Positions 45,814 to 56,310 of a stretch of 64,000 bases of DNA are shown here, piece by piece (position 1 is the stretch's first letter; each line of letters opens with the position of its first letter). The DNA is from Acinetobacter courvalinii (lineage in GTDB: Bacteria > Pseudomonadota > Gammaproteobacteria > Pseudomonadales > Moraxellaceae), in contig NZ_BMDA01000001.1 in the NCBI RefSeq assembly GCF_014635545.1, forward strand, positions 62,001 to 126,000. Direction: 5' to 3'. The notes beneath the pieces were generated by a model, which saw only the letters and a program-made list of their open reading frames with translations, was not told the DNA's origin and searched no databases. Both the position numbers and the translations under genes were made by a program.

Positions 45814-48296
45814 GTTCAGTGCTTAAGCCTCTCTTACTGCAAAGCTTTCGTACGGGAGGCTTGTATTTATTAATCATTGCCCTTTCTTTAGCGATCAGTG
45901 CCACCACAGCCCTTAAGTTTAGTAATACCCAAGTCCAAAATGCCGTAACCCTACAGGCCGCTGAAATGTTGGCTGCGGATCTGGTGCTCTACGATAAGGA
46001 CCCGATTCAGACCGAATGGTCACAGCAAGCCCAAAAACTGGGTTTGCAACAGGCAGCGGTGACGGTATTTAGTTCGATGGCGCATACCTCGGATCAGTTT
46101 GTGATGGTTAATGTCAAAGCGATTGATGCACATTTTCCATTACGCGGTGAACTTGAAATTCAGCCCAAGTCACAAAGCCTGCAAACTGGACAAGTCTGGT
46201 TGAGCCCGCGGGCCGCTGATCTGTTACAGGCGAAAGTAGGGGATCAGGTTGCGATTGCGGATGCTCAATTTAAAGTGAGCGGGATTATTGAACACGATGC
46301 TAATCAGGAGCTTGGCTTTTCAGGATTTTCGCCGACAGTGATGATTCATCAGGCCGATATTGCCAAAACCCATGCCGTGCAAGTGGGCAGCCGGATTGAG
46401 TATCGGTTATTGATGGCAGGGCCGCCTGAACAGGTTAAGGCTTTTAAACAAGTGTTCAGGCAACAGACTCATCCTGAATCGGTGCACGACCAGCCCGATG
46501 AGCAGCAGATGGGAGAGGGGGAACAGGCTTCACTGAAATTACGCGATGCCAGCCAATCCAATACGCGCTTAATGAAACCGATTGAAAATCTGGATACCTT
46601 TTTACAGCTTGCCAATTTGTTAACCATTTTGCTGTGTGGTATTGCCATTGCCTTGACCAGTCAACGTTATGTGCAACAAAATCAGGATCATATTGCCCTG
46701 ATGCGCTGTCTGGGGGCGAGTAAGAGACAGATTTTGCTGGCTTATCTGGCCTTGCTTGGTATTGTCAGTGCTTTGTCGATTGGGCTGGGCAGTCTGATTG
46801 GGATTGCTTTAGGCTATGGTTTATTGCAGCTGATGTTACAGCTGATTCCACAATTACAATTGAGCTTTGCACTGGCTGATTTACTGTTTGCCTTGCCTGT
46901 CGCCATTTTTACCAGTGTGATGGTGCTGATCGGTTTTATCTTGCCCAGTATCTGGGAGTTACTCAATACCCCTCCGATTCGGGTGATCCGTCAACAGGAG
47001 CGTTCACGTAAATCGTATATCGCCATGTTTGCAGTCGGTATTGCCAGTCTGGTGATGTTTAGTCTGGTGCTGAGTGATAATTTGCAGTTAAGTCTATGGG
47101 TGTTGGCCGCGATCTTGATGTTATGTGCGGTGCTTTTTGCCGTGATCTGGTTGCTGTTAAAAGCGATCAAGCAGCTCAAGCATCCGATCTCTGCCTATGT
47201 ACGGATTCCGCATCAAACTGCGCTACAGATTACCGCTTTGGCTTTGGGGCTGAGCCTGATTACGGTCTTGAGTGTCTTAAGAACAGATTTATTGCAGCGT
47301 TGGCAGCAACAATTGCCAGCAGGGACGCCAAACCAGTTTGTTTATGGCCTACCGCCATTTGATATGCCGCAATTGAAACAGCAGCTTGAGCAGAATCAAT
47401 GGTCGAGCACCCCGCTTTATCCGAATATTCGAGGCCGGTTGGTGGCAAAAAATGGTCAGCCTTTTGCAGCAGAACTGGTCAAGCAAAATAATTCGTTGCG
47501 TCGTGAACTGAATCTGACCCAAGCCGCAGTGTATCCGAAAGATAATCTGATTACTGAGGGCAATCCACATTTTACCCAGACGGGGCAGGTGTCGGTAGAA
47601 GCCAAACTGGCCACTGAACTCGGGATCAAGATTGGCGATCAACTCAGTTTCAGCTTACCCGAAGGGCCACTGAATGCGACCGTCATCAATCTGCGGAGCG
47701 TGGAATGGGAAAGTTTTAGTCCGAATTTCTTCTTTATTTTTTCACCGAAAACCATGGATGAAAACGCAGGCAGTTATTTAGGCAGCTTCTATGTCCCGCC
47801 AGCGGATCAGCCGAAAATGGTGCAATTGATTCAGCAATTTTCCAACACGGTATTTATTGATGTCGGGCGTATTCTGGAAGAGGTAAAACGTCTGGTCAAT
47901 GTTCTGGTGCAGATTGTCACGGTTCTGGCCTTGCTGGTGGGTTTATCGGGGGTACTGGTACTGATTGCCTGTTTAAATGTGCTGATGGATGAGCGCCGTA
48001 AGGAGGTGGCTTTATTGCGTTCCTTTGGTGTTGCCAAGCATAAATTAAAACGCATGCTCAGTCTGGAAATCGGTTTTATCGGCCTGTTGGCGGGTGTAGT
48101 AGCTTGTCTGTTTGCAGAGGTGATCAGTGCGATTGCCAGTTACAAGATGCAAATGGCGATTCAGTGGCATGCGGAAATCTGGCTGATTCTACCGTTGAGC
48201 ATGCTAGTGGTATGTACGCTGATCGGGCGCTATCGTTTGAGTTACTTATGCGATATTGCGCCCTTACAAAGTTTAAGAGAAATGAACCAGTCTTAG
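45810..48296 (+). CDS. ybbP: ABC transporter permease YbbP (FtsX-like)
   Basis: An 828-residue inner-membrane protein with two FtsX-type permease domains and large periplasmic loops. MRCLGASKRQILLAYLALLG and LLRSFGVAKHKLKRMLSLEI are the two cytosolic coupling segments typical of the family. ATG 45810 overlaps the ybbA stop and has GGAGAGGG upstream; an in-frame extension into ybbA is not needed. The partner ATPase is YbbA. The last four bases overlap the end of the convergent rhomboid gene. Confidence 0.92.
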   Translation: MSSVLKPLLLQSFRTGGLYLLIIALSLAISATTALKFSNTQVQNAVTLQAAEMLAADLVLYDKDPIQTEWSQQAQKLGLQQAAVTVFSSMAHTSDQFVMVNVKAIDAHFPLRGELEIQPKSQSLQTGQVWLSPRAADLLQAKVGDQVAIADAQFKVSGIIEHDANQELGFSGFSPTVMIHQADIAKTHAVQVGSRIEYRLLMAGPPEQVKAFKQVFRQQTHPESVHDQPDEQQMGEGEQASLKLRDASQSNTRLMKPIENLDTFLQLANLLTILLCGIAIALTSQRYVQQNQDHIALMRCLGASKRQILLAYLALLGIVSALSIGLGSLIGIALGYGLLQLMLQLIPQLQLSFALADLLFALPVAIFTSVMVLIGFILPSIWELLNTPPIRVIRQQERSRKSYIAMFAVGIASLVMFSLVLSDNLQLSLWVLAAILMLCAVLFAVIWLLLKAIKQLKHPISAYVRIPHQTALQITALALGLSLITVLSVLRTDLLQRWQQQLPAGTPNQFVYGLPPFDMPQLKQQLEQNQWSSTPLYPNIRGRLVAKNGQPFAAELVKQNNSLRRELNLTQAAVYPKDNLITEGNPHFTQTGQVSVEAKLATELGIKIGDQLSFSLPEGPLNATVINLRSVEWESFSPNFFFIFSPKTMDENAGSYLGSFYVPPADQPKMVQLIQQFSNTVFIDVGRILEEVKRLVNVLVQIVTVLALLVGLSGVLVLIACLNVLMDERRKEVALLRSFGVAKHKLKRMLSLEIGFIGLLAGVVACLFAEVISAIASYKMQMAIQWHAEIWLILPLSMLVVCTLIGRYRLSYLCDIAPLQSLREMNQS

Positions 48297-49099
48297 AAAG
48301 TAAGCTGGTTCTGACGCAGGATTTCATGCCACAGTGGGGTAAGTCCTGCGCTTAATTGGGTGCAATAAAAATAGAATGCATAGAGCAGTAAGCTGCCCAT
48401 CATCATGGCAATGGCTTGAGCCAGTGCTTTTCTTGGCGTTTTCTGGCTGAAATACCAGGTTGCGGCCAGTAATGCCCCCATCAGCATGCCGCCAATATGC
48501 GCGGCATTGTTAATGCCTGAAACGGTGAAACCGAAGACAAGGTTAATCCCCATCACCATCAGTAATGATTTTTTATCCAGCAAAAAGCGTTGCTGGGGCA
48601 AAGGGGGAAACAGGGAAATGACCGTAAGTGCTGCACCGAGTCCCATCACTGCACCGGAGGCGCCTGCACTGATATGCGGGAGTAATTTCGGGTCAAAATG
48701 TTGTAACAGCGCGTAGCCATCGCGAATGCTCAGATAGCTGGACAGGACACTGCCCATCAGGCCCGCCAGCACATACATAGCGATGTAATAGCTGCGACCA
48801 AATAATTGTTCTGCCACACTGCCAAAGATATACAGTGCCCACATATTTAACATTAAATGGATCAGGCCAAAATGGAAAAACATACTGGTGAACAAGCGTT
48901 CTGCCTGCCCGGAAAAGGTGAGCGGGGTAAAATCTGCGCCCCAGGCGATTGCATCAACAGGGGCAGGGTCGGTAATATTCACCCCTGAAAGAATCTGCCA
49001 GCCAAATAATCCGACATTGACTGCGATTAATAACGCAGTAAACCACCAAGTTTGTATTTGCAATTTTTGGTTGATTTGTGGTGGAGTCGTTTCAGTCAT
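48293..49099 (-). CDS. Rhomboid-family intramembrane serine protease (second copy)
   Basis: A 268-residue membrane protease. Ser148 in AGASGAVMG and His201 in INNAAHIGGM form the dyad; HLMLNMWALYIFG is the conserved TM2 segment, and the N-terminal cytosolic part (about 18 residues) is longer than in the other rhomboid at 24690. The two differ widely in sequence, so they are not a recent duplicate. Substrate unknown. It is convergent with ybbP and divergent from mtgA. Confidence 0.88.
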   Translation of the reverse strand: MTETTPPQINQKLQIQTWWFTALLIAVNVGLFGWQILSGVNITDPAPVDAIAWGADFTPLTFSGQAERLFTSMFFHFGLIHLMLNMWALYIFGSVAEQLFGRSYYIAMYVLAGLMGSVLSSYLSIRDGYALLQHFDPKLLPHISAGASGAVMGLGAALTVISLFPPLPQQRFLLDKKSLLMVMGINLVFGFTVSGINNAAHIGGMLMGALLAATWYFSQKTPRKALAQAIAMMMGSLLLYAFYFYCTQLSAGLTPLWHEILRQNQLTF

Positions 49100-49171
49100 A
49101 TGTTTAGGCTAGTGATTGATATAAAAAATAGCTTAGCATGAATTTATTGCATGATGGAGTGATGCACTTTA

Positions 49172-49846
49172 ATGAAAGCCTTTTTAGCACGCGCAGTAAT
49201 GTTGATTATCGGCGTCATTCTACTGATCCAGCTTTGGATCTTTAGTAGTCTGGTCTGGTGGCGCACCCATCCGGTCAACACGACCATGTTTATGCGTTGG
49301 GATTATTTGACCGACTTTAAACCGATCAAGCAGGAATGGCGTGACTATGACAATATCAGTGATAACTTCAAACGCGCCATTTTAGCGGGTGAGGATGCCA
49401 AGTTTATTCACCATCATGGCTTTGACTGGGCAGGGATTCAGTTTGCGCTGGAACGCAATAGCGAAAAAGGTGAACTGGTGGCGGGCGGTTCAACGGTTTC
49501 CCAGCAGTTGGCAAAAAACCTGTTTCTGTATAATAAACGTTCTTTTATTCGCAAAGGCCAGGAAGCAGTGGCAACCTGGATGATGGAGCGGATGTGGTCA
49601 AAACGACGCATTCTGGAAGTGTATATGAACTCGGTTGAGTTTGGCCAAAACATCTATGGAGTTGAGGCGGCAGCCCAGTTTTATTATGGTAAAAGCTCTA
49701 AAAGTTTAACCCGGGAGCAGGCTGCATTTTTAGCCGCGCTGTTGCCCAATCCAAAGTATTATCAAGACAACCGCAATGACCGTAAGCTGCAATATCGTAA
49801 GCGGGTGATCCTAAAATATATGAACGGTATACAACTTCCGCAATAA
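49172..49846 (+). CDS. mtgA: Monofunctional biosynthetic peptidoglycan transglycosylase
   Basis: A 224-residue GT51 enzyme that polymerises lipid II into glycan strands on the outer face of the inner membrane. One N-terminal membrane segment (residues 5-30) is followed by the GT51 motifs [18 protein letters not shown] (catalytic Glu in GED), [36 protein letters not shown] and [12 protein letters not shown]. There is no transpeptidase domain. Own terminator. Confidence 0.94.
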   Translation: MKAFLARAVMLIIGVILLIQLWIFSSLVWWRTHPVNTTMFMRWDYLTDFKPIKQEWRDYDNISDNFKRAILAGEDAKFIHHHGFDWAGIQFALERNSEKGELVAGGSTVSQQLAKNLFLYNKRSFIRKGQEAVATWMMERMWSKRRILEVYMNSVEFGQNIYGVEAAAQFYYGKSSKSLTREQAAFLAALLPNPKYYQDNRNDRKLQYRKRVILKYMNGIQLPQ

Positions 49847-49861
49847 TTCACCAAATTTTAA

Positions 49862-49889
49862 AAAAAAGCCCAATATTTTGGGCTTTTTT
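49862..49889 (+). terminator. Terminator after mtgA
   Basis: GCCCAA (49868-49873) pairs with TTGGGC (49878-49883), flanked by A and T runs. Confidence 0.85.
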
Positions 49890-49959
49890 ACCAAATTGAC
49901 ATAATTTTGCAGCATACTTAAATCATCACTTGATGAATGATAAAGCAACAAGGTTGGGT

Positions 49960-52038
49960 ATGAATACTGCAGTGACGACAACAACGCCAATAGAATATAG
50001 TTACAACGATCGTTATATCAATCGTGAGCTTTCGATTCTCGATTTCCATCTACGCGTACTGGAACAGGCTGTCGATCCACTTCATCCATTATTAGAGCGG
50101 ATGAACTTCCTGTTGATCTTTTCACGCAATCTGGACGAATTCTTTGAGATCCGTGTTGCGGGCATGATGGAACAACTGACCTTGGGCAATGAAAGCCGCA
50201 CGCCAGATGGCTTGACCCCAAAGCAGGTTCTGGAACAGATTTCTAAAACTACGCATGCCGCGATCGAACGTCAGTACCGCATATTAAATGAAGAAATCCT
50301 GCCGAAATTACGTAAAGAAGATATTTGCTTCCTGCGTCGTGGTGAATTAACACCGGCACAATCGGCATGGATCAAAAAATATTTCCATGAGCAGGTTGCA
50401 CCTGTGCTTACGCCTATCAGCCTGGACCCGGCCCATCCGTTCCCGCGATTGGTCAATAAAAGTCTGAACTTTATTGTCACGCTGGAAGGGAAGGATGCAT
50501 TTGGTCGTCAAATTGATCTGGCTGTTGTACCTGCACCACGTTCATTACCGCGTGTAGTCCGTTTGCCTGATGAATTGACCGATGGTAAAGAACATCACGT
50601 AATGCTTTCGGCGATTATTCATGAACATATTTCTGATCTGTTCCCGGGCATGACCGCAACCGGTTGCTACCAGTTCCGTGTCACCCGTAATGCCGATTTA
50701 GCGCTAAACGAAGATGTTGAAGATCTGGCAAAAGCGCTGAAAGGTGAGTTGAGTTCACGTCGATTTGGCCGTGCAGTCCGTCTGGAAGTAACCCATAACT
50801 GTCCAAAGCATATTTATGAATATCTGCTTAATGAGTTCGACCTGAACGAAGAACAGTTGTATCGCGTTGACGGCCCTGTCAACTTGGCACGTTTATTATC
50901 CAACTTTAAACGTCCGCATTTACGTTATGATTCGCATACGCCTGTGATTCCGAAAGCCTTTAAAAAGTCGGAAAGTATTTTTGCAGCCATGCAAAAGCAG
51001 GACATTTTATTGCACCATCCTTTTGAATCCTTCGCCCCAGTAATTCAACTGTTACGTGAAGCTGCGCGTGATCCGCAAGTGCTGGCGATCAAGCAAACCC
51101 TGTATCGTAGTGGCGCAGACTCGGAAATCGTGCAGGTGCTTGCCGAAGCTGCACGGAATGGGAAGGAAGTCACAGCGGTGATTGAATTACGTGCCCGCTT
51201 TGATGAAGAATCCAATATCGAAGTGGCCAATGTGTTGCAGGAAGCGGGTGCCGTGGTGGTGTATGGCATCGTCGGTTATAAAACCCATGCCAAAATGATT
51301 CTGGTGGTGCGCCGTGAAAATAATAAACTGGTGCGTTATGTGCATTTAGGTACAGGCAACTATCATGCAACCAATGCCCGTATCTATACCGACTATGGTT
51401 TAATGACCACGGATAAAGACCTGTGTGAAGACGTGCATCGTATTTTTCAGGAATTGACCGGCATGGGTAAAATGGCCAAGCCGAAGAAGTTACTGCATGC
51501 ACCATTCACTTTACATGCGCAGTTGATTAATTATATCGATGACGAAATTGCCAACGCTAAGGAAGGCAAACCTGCACAGATCATTATTAAAGTGAATGCC
51601 TTAACCGAAGTTCAGCTGATTAATAAACTATATGAAGCCTCACAAGCGGGTGTGCAGGTCGACCTGATCATTCGTTCAATCTGCTGTTTACGTCCAGGTT
51701 TACCGAATCTGTCGGAAAATATCCGTGTGCGTTCAATTGTCGGGCGTTTTCTGGAACATACCCGGGTTTATTATTTCAGTAATAACGGTAATCCGCGTAT
51801 TTACGGTTCAAGTGCTGACTGGATGGACCGTAACCTGTTTAACCGTGTTGAAGCCTGTTTCCCGATTGAAGAGCCGACCTTGAAAAAGCGGATTTATCAA
51901 CAGGGTTTACTCAACTATCTCAAAGACAATCAGCAAGCCTGGTTGTTACAAGGAGACGGGGTGTGGGAACGTGCACGACCGGTAGAAGGTGAAGCGCCAC
52001 ACAATGCCCAGCAGACCTTGCTGGAAGCCATTAAATAA
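49960..52038 (+). CDS. ppk1: Polyphosphate kinase 1
   Basis: Ppk1 reversibly polymerises the gamma phosphate of ATP into inorganic polyphosphate at the inner membrane. [18 protein letters not shown] is the N-terminal domain, [16 protein letters not shown] follows, and [12 protein letters not shown] holds the histidine that is phosphorylated during catalysis; [18 protein letters not shown] is in the C-terminal domain. Start ATG 49960 has AAGG six bases upstream and gives 692 residues, the usual size; ATG 49933 is possible. Confidence 0.94.
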   Translation: MNTAVTTTTPIEYSYNDRYINRELSILDFHLRVLEQAVDPLHPLLERMNFLLIFSRNLDEFFEIRVAGMMEQLTLGNESRTPDGLTPKQVLEQISKTTHAAIERQYRILNEEILPKLRKEDICFLRRGELTPAQSAWIKKYFHEQVAPVLTPISLDPAHPFPRLVNKSLNFIVTLEGKDAFGRQIDLAVVPAPRSLPRVVRLPDELTDGKEHHVMLSAIIHEHISDLFPGMTATGCYQFRVTRNADLALNEDVEDLAKALKGELSSRRFGRAVRLEVTHNCPKHIYEYLLNEFDLNEEQLYRVDGPVNLARLLSNFKRPHLRYDSHTPVIPKAFKKSESIFAAMQKQDILLHHPFESFAPVIQLLREAARDPQVLAIKQTLYRSGADSEIVQVLAEAARNGKEVTAVIELRARFDEESNIEVANVLQEAGAVVVYGIVGYKTHAKMILVVRRENNKLVRYVHLGTGNYHATNARIYTDYGLMTTDKDLCEDVHRIFQELTGMGKMAKPKKLLHAPFTLHAQLINYIDDEIANAKEGKPAQIIIKVNALTEVQLINKLYEASQAGVQVDLIIRSICCLRPGLPNLSENIRVRSIVGRFLEHTRVYYFSNNGNPRIYGSSADWMDRNLFNRVEACFPIEEPTLKKRIYQQGLLNYLKDNQQAWLLQGDGVWERARPVEGEAPHNAQQTLLEAIK

Positions 52039-52050
52039 CCTGAAAGAGCA

Positions 52051-52080
52051 AAAAGCCGACCCTGATGGGTCGGCTTTTTT
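52051..52080 (+). terminator. Terminator after ppk1
   Basis: GCCGACCC (52055-52062) pairs with GGGTCGGC (52067-52074) across a TGAT loop, with an A-run before and six Ts after; may also serve the convergent gene. Confidence 0.9.
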
Positions 52081-52091
52081 ATCGGTAAAAT

Positions 52092-53135
52092 TTAGTTGGT
52101 TTTTATTTCCAGCACCAGTTGATTGACAAGATCGGCGGCCTCTAGCTCTCTGATTTGTGCCACATTACTCCCAGCCCAAAAAGCGCCATAACTGAAATCA
52201 TGCTGTGCACTGGCAATGCTCATCAACTGCTTGGCCAAGTCATAGGTATATGGGTATTGCGGGGTTGCAGGACGATTCGGTGTATCAATCTGGGTATGCC
52301 ATGTGCCAATCAAGCCACGTGCCGGACGACCGGAAAGACTGGCGCTAATCTGGGTAATGCTTTGACTGAACAATGCTTTGCGATAGGCGGCATTGGCACT
52401 GGAGCTTTTACACTGCACAAAGGCGGTCCCTAGCTGGACTGCTGACGCACCACGATTCAACATTTCCTTGGCCTGTTCGCCATTCATGATCCCGCCCGCG
52501 GCAATCACTGGACGATCGCAGTGTGTGGTAATCAGTTGAACCAGATCGCTGGTTTTAATTGCAGCATCAAAATGTTGATTGAAAATCCCGCGATGCCCAC
52601 CAGCCTCAATGCCTTGCGCAATAATAATATCAATCCCCGCTGCTTCAATCGCTTGAGCTTCAAGTAAATTGGTTGCGGAAACCATGGTGATAATGCCTGC
52701 TTGCTTCAAAGCCTGAATTTGATGCGGATGAGGCATACCAAAGTGAAAACTGACCGCCTTGGGACGGGTTTCCAGCACGACATTCAGGAAGTCATCATTG
52801 TCTAGAAAGCTTGGATAAATACAGTGAAGTGCGGTTGGCGCTTCTGCAGCGAATTTCTCAAATTGGGGACGGAGATAATCAATCCATTGCCGGGCAATTT
52901 CGGGATCAAGTTGTTCAGATTGATGGCAAAAGAAGTTGACCTGAAAGGGATGATCGGTCAATTCTTGTGTCTTCAAGATTTGTGCTTTGGCTGTTTCAGG
53001 GGTATTGGCCCCCAGACCTAAAGAACCGAATGCACCTTGATTGGACACTTCAGCGGCAAGTTCCGGTGTGGAAACCCCAGCCATTGGCGCAAGCAAAATC
53101 GGGTGTTTTATTTCTAATAATTCTAAAATCGACAT
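52092..53135 (-). CDS. Nitronate monooxygenase (2-nitropropane dioxygenase family)
   Basis: A 347-residue FMN-dependent TIM-barrel oxidase. HPILLAPMAGVSTPELAAEV is the N-terminal FMN motif, IIIAQGIEAGGHRG carries the catalytic histidine region and VIAAGGIMNGEQAKEMLNRGASAVQLGTAF the phosphate-binding loop; these are typical of class I NMO proteins that detoxify propionate 3-nitronate. The start is taken as ATG 53135 (MSILELLE); an in-frame TTG six bases earlier is less likely. Confidence 0.88.
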   Translation of the reverse strand: MSILELLEIKHPILLAPMAGVSTPELAAEVSNQGAFGSLGLGANTPETAKAQILKTQELTDHPFQVNFFCHQSEQLDPEIARQWIDYLRPQFEKFAAEAPTALHCIYPSFLDNDDFLNVVLETRPKAVSFHFGMPHPHQIQALKQAGIITMVSATNLLEAQAIEAAGIDIIIAQGIEAGGHRGIFNQHFDAAIKTSDLVQLITTHCDRPVIAAGGIMNGEQAKEMLNRGASAVQLGTAFVQCKSSSANAAYRKALFSQSITQISASLSGRPARGLIGTWHTQIDTPNRPATPQYPYTYDLAKQLMSIASAQHDFSYGAFWAGSNVAQIRELEAADLVNQLVLEIKTN

Positions 53136-53253
53136 GATCAATGACTCATTGCATTTTTAATCACCTTAACGTAAAAACAAAACGGCTTGCAAATAATAAT
53201 CGCTATTTAATTATTGAATATAGGCACTATTTTGCATCGTACGGCATCTCTGT

Positions 53254-53955
53254 TTAAATCGGGGTGACATTAAACAGGGAACCGACCCAGCTGGAAAATG
53301 CCATGGCCAGCATGCCCCATAAGCTAATCCGCAGACTGCCTTTCAGCAGGGAAGTGCGGGCAAAGTAACTGGACAATGCACCCAGGAGCGCCAATGCAAT
53401 AATCCCGGTAATTAACACAGCGGATGCAATCCAGCGGTCTGGACTGAGCAAGATCGCCAGCATGGGGAGGGCAGCACCACAAGAGAACGATGCGGCAGAA
53501 GAAAGCGCCGCCTGAACAGGATTGGCAGCGGTATTTTCATGGATGCCAATTTCATCCCGTGCATGCGCACCCAGCGCATCATGCTCGGTCAGTTGTCTGG
53601 CCACTTCATGTGCGAGTTCCGGATTTAAACCGCGTGAGATATAAATCTGGGTCAGTTCCTTGAGTTCGGCATGCGGGTTGTTTTCCAGTTCTCGAGCCTC
53701 AAAACGCAGGTCGGATTTTTCAATATCTTCCTGGGACTTGACTGAAATATATTCGCCTGCCGCCATAGAGGTCGCACCAGAGATCAGCCCAGCGATACAG
53801 GTGATCAATAAGGTATGCGAGCTGGCACCACTGGCTGCCATCCCCATAATCAGGCTGGTCACCGAAATGATGCCATCATTGGCACCGAGTACAGCCGCAC
53901 GCAGCCAGCCTGAGCGTTGGATGACATGAGGTTCTGCATGATGTGAAAAAGACAT
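53254..53955 (-). CDS. VIT1/CCC1-family transporter
   Basis: A 233-residue membrane protein of the vacuolar iron transporter family. GWLRAAVLGANDGIISVTSL is TM1, and a cytosolic metal-binding helix region (ARELENNPHAELKELTQIYI, rich in Glu) separates TM2 from three C-terminal membrane segments. Bacterial members are thought to export Fe2+ or Mn2+. Location inner membrane. It is divergent from the exopolysaccharide outer-membrane gene across 231 bp that show no other feature. Confidence 0.88.
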   Translation of the reverse strand: MSFSHHAEPHVIQRSGWLRAAVLGANDGIISVTSLIMGMAASGASSHTLLITCIAGLISGATSMAAGEYISVKSQEDIEKSDLRFEARELENNPHAELKELTQIYISRGLNPELAHEVARQLTEHDALGAHARDEIGIHENTAANPVQAALSSAASFSCGAALPMLAILLSPDRWIASAVLITGIIALALLGALSSYFARTSLLKGSLRISLWGMLAMAFSSWVGSLFNVTPI

Positions 53956-54186
53956 AATCCTACTCGTTTAAATTTATTTAATCTGTTCAGGCCTGGTTTT
54001 ATAAGGGCTCAATTGTCTGTAAAATTCTATTGTTGTTTCATAAACTTAATCTATTATAAATTAACTTATTTTAACGATAGCATAACGATGATTTGGTTAT
54101 CATATGTGAACAATTTAACATTTTAAATGCGAATAAGCCCTTCTTGCCATAGGCCCTGTTGTGAGTATTTTTAGTTGAGATTTGCG

Positions 54187-55401
54187 ATGAACAATTCCAA
54201 AAATAAGCTGCTGAGTCATACACTATTCATTTTGGGGCTAATCTTGCCTGTACAACAGGTACTGAGTGCCGAGCCTGAATTTGCGAAGGAAGGGGATGCG
54301 GCCTATAAACCAGGCAATCCGATTTATGACCGTTGGGACAAGTTTTACAAGCTTGAACAAAGCCAGCCGGAAGAAGCTGAAAAAATCCTGCTTGAATTGG
54401 GGCAACTTACGCCACAAGACCTTAAAGTCTGGAAAAGCCTGACCTATCTGCAAATCCGTTTGAACAAGCAAAATGAAGCCATCCAGAGTGTACGTAAAGC
54501 CGAGCAGCTTGCACCGCAGGATGAACAACTGAAACTACAGGAAGCCTATTTACTCAATCAGCAAAAAAGAAATAAAGAAGCCTTGGTGATCTTTAAAGAT
54601 TTATCGGCTTCATCTGATCCGGAAATGGCGAGCAAGGCTCAGCAAGCAGTCCAGAATCTGAGTGCTTCAGCCGTCCCATCTACCTTTAAAGATGTCTACT
54701 TTGCGCCTTCTTATGAATCGCGTTATGACGATTTCATTTTCCCATTGAAAATGCGCTACGGGAAAAATCTGGATAATGGTCGGGCACAGGTGTATGGCTT
54801 TGTAAACCTGAACCGTGATACCAAATCCAAAGGCGGAGTACGTCCCGAGATTATTGATGAAAATGCAGTAACCGTCGGTGTTGGTGCAAATTATCAGCCG
54901 TGGCAGTCGATTCCTGTGCGTGCCTATTTAGAGGTGGGCGGGAGTTATGATCTGATTGATCGTAATCGGGATAAGTTCCGTGAAAGTGTGGTCGGTGGTG
55001 TTACTGGCTATCAGGAATGGTATGCCAATCCAGCCATTGACCAACGTACCCTCTGGAATGATTATTTCACTGATTTATATGGTAATGTCGCGAGTTACTC
55101 ACGAGAAGACTATAACGTTATTGCCGACCTACGATTGCGTTCGGGTTTTAATCTCTATCGTGGAGAAGCGGGTACGGTACAAGCTTATGGCAAGCTACAT
55201 ACTTTAGCGGATTCGGAAGGTGAAAATTACAATAACTTATTTGAATATGGCGCAGGTGTTGCTTGGCAGCCATTTAACTATGTACCGGTAAAACTACGCG
55301 TTGAGCGCTTATACGGGCATTATTTCAAAGATGCGCTGGCTGATGGAACGGATCGCTATAACAACACGCGCACGGAACTGGTATTTTATAAGAGCTTCTA
55401 G
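54187..55401 (+). CDS. TPR plus beta-barrel outer-membrane protein (NfrA/PgaA-like)
   Basis: About 404 residues: a signal peptide (cleavage after VLSA), a helical TPR-like region (about residues 50-165, with LTYLQIRLNKQNEAIQSVRK and a second repeat LKLQEAYLLNQQ), then a beta-rich domain from residue 175 to the C-terminal LVFYKSF, which ends like an outer-membrane barrel. The layout is that of exopolysaccharide exporters PgaA/BcsC and of the NfrA C-terminal domain, but much shorter. ATG 54187 is preferred over an in-frame TTG at 54175. It faces the minus-strand polysaccharide operon end to end (30 bp gap) and is probably its outer-membrane exit. Confidence 0.7.
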   Translation: MNNSKNKLLSHTLFILGLILPVQQVLSAEPEFAKEGDAAYKPGNPIYDRWDKFYKLEQSQPEEAEKILLELGQLTPQDLKVWKSLTYLQIRLNKQNEAIQSVRKAEQLAPQDEQLKLQEAYLLNQQKRNKEALVIFKDLSASSDPEMASKAQQAVQNLSASAVPSTFKDVYFAPSYESRYDDFIFPLKMRYGKNLDNGRAQVYGFVNLNRDTKSKGGVRPEIIDENAVTVGVGANYQPWQSIPVRAYLEVGGSYDLIDRNRDKFRESVVGGVTGYQEWYANPAIDQRTLWNDYFTDLYGNVASYSREDYNVIADLRLRSGFNLYRGEAGTVQAYGKLHTLADSEGENYNNLFEYGAGVAWQPFNYVPVKLRVERLYGHYFKDALADGTDRYNNTRTELVFYKSF

Positions 55402-55431
55402 CCGCGCGCGTTTGTAAGATAGGGTTATCCG

Positions 55432-56310
55432 CTAGCCGTATTTCAGTTTGTACCATAATGCCACGGCATAAACAGTCATACGGTTCATATAATGCGGACC
55501 ATCAAAAATATACACTTTCTGTCCTTCATAGGCCTTAAGCTGTTCCACCACTTCCCACGGATAAGCTGAGCGGAACTGGCCTGATTTTGCTGGACGGAAA
55601 GCTTCCAAAACAATCACCACCTTATCCTTACCAAACTCTTTCTGAAGATTTTCCAGAATCATTTTTGCTTGCTGGGGCGAACGCGTTCCGACACCGACAC
55701 CATCTTGAAAAAATACATGGGTATTGTGCGGTAACCAGCTTTTCAGCCATACATCCAGATGTTCAGGAGATTGTTCAGCACTGTAGATACTGACCCAGAC
55801 CGGTTTGGGCAAGCTACTGATCGCCTGTGCCAACATACCGACACCGAGCCAGGTCGGATCGGCCTCAACAGGAAAATAATAACCTTTTAGAGGAACGGAC
55901 CGGGTTTGTTCAATGATCTGTTTCGAACTTTCTGCCAGTTGCAGCACATTGGAGCGGGCCAGTTTTTCATCATATTCGCCTGCCAGCCCCAAAATAATAT
56001 TTTCAGACCACGGCTGCTGGTTGAGCTGTTTTAAGTTAAGTGTTTTGTCCCACTTTTCAAAGCCCATTTCATGATCGAACCAGGCTTTGGACTGCACCGT
56101 TGACCATTGCGGTACAAAGGTGGAAACGCCAAGTAAATTCCAGTTGCCTGAGGGGGGAGTTGTGGCCAGATCGGGTTGCCAGAATATTCCCTCAATTTGG
56201 GGAGGCTGCACATCTGCCTGAAACAGATGCATGCAACCTCCTAAACTGATTAAGGCTGATAACGTAATCGTTTTTAAAAGTTTAGATTTAATCTGCCTTA
56301 TTTTTAGCAT
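55432..56310 (-). CDS. DUF4434-like lipoprotein, possible glycoside-hydrolase fold
   Basis: A 292-residue predicted lipoprotein: MLKIRQIKSKLL, hydrophobic core and lipobox SLGGC with Cys26. The mature part begins with IEGIFWQPDLATT and contains WSENIILGLAGEYDEKLA, KGYYFPVEADPTWLG and FFQDGVGVGTRSP, which recall the TIM-barrel-like DUF4434 family. In exopolysaccharide loci such periplasmic proteins often trim or modify the polymer; the role here is inferred. It is the last gene of a five-gene operon and starts 23 bp inside the BcsB-like gene. Confidence 0.65.
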   Translation of the reverse strand: MLKIRQIKSKLLKTITLSALISLGGCMHLFQADVQPPQIEGIFWQPDLATTPPSGNWNLLGVSTFVPQWSTVQSKAWFDHEMGFEKWDKTLNLKQLNQQPWSENIILGLAGEYDEKLARSNVLQLAESSKQIIEQTRSVPLKGYYFPVEADPTWLGVGMLAQAISSLPKPVWVSIYSAEQSPEHLDVWLKSWLPHNTHVFFQDGVGVGTRSPQQAKMILENLQKEFGKDKVVIVLEAFRPAKSGQFRSAYPWEVVEQLKAYEGQKVYIFDGPHYMNRMTVYAVALWYKLKYG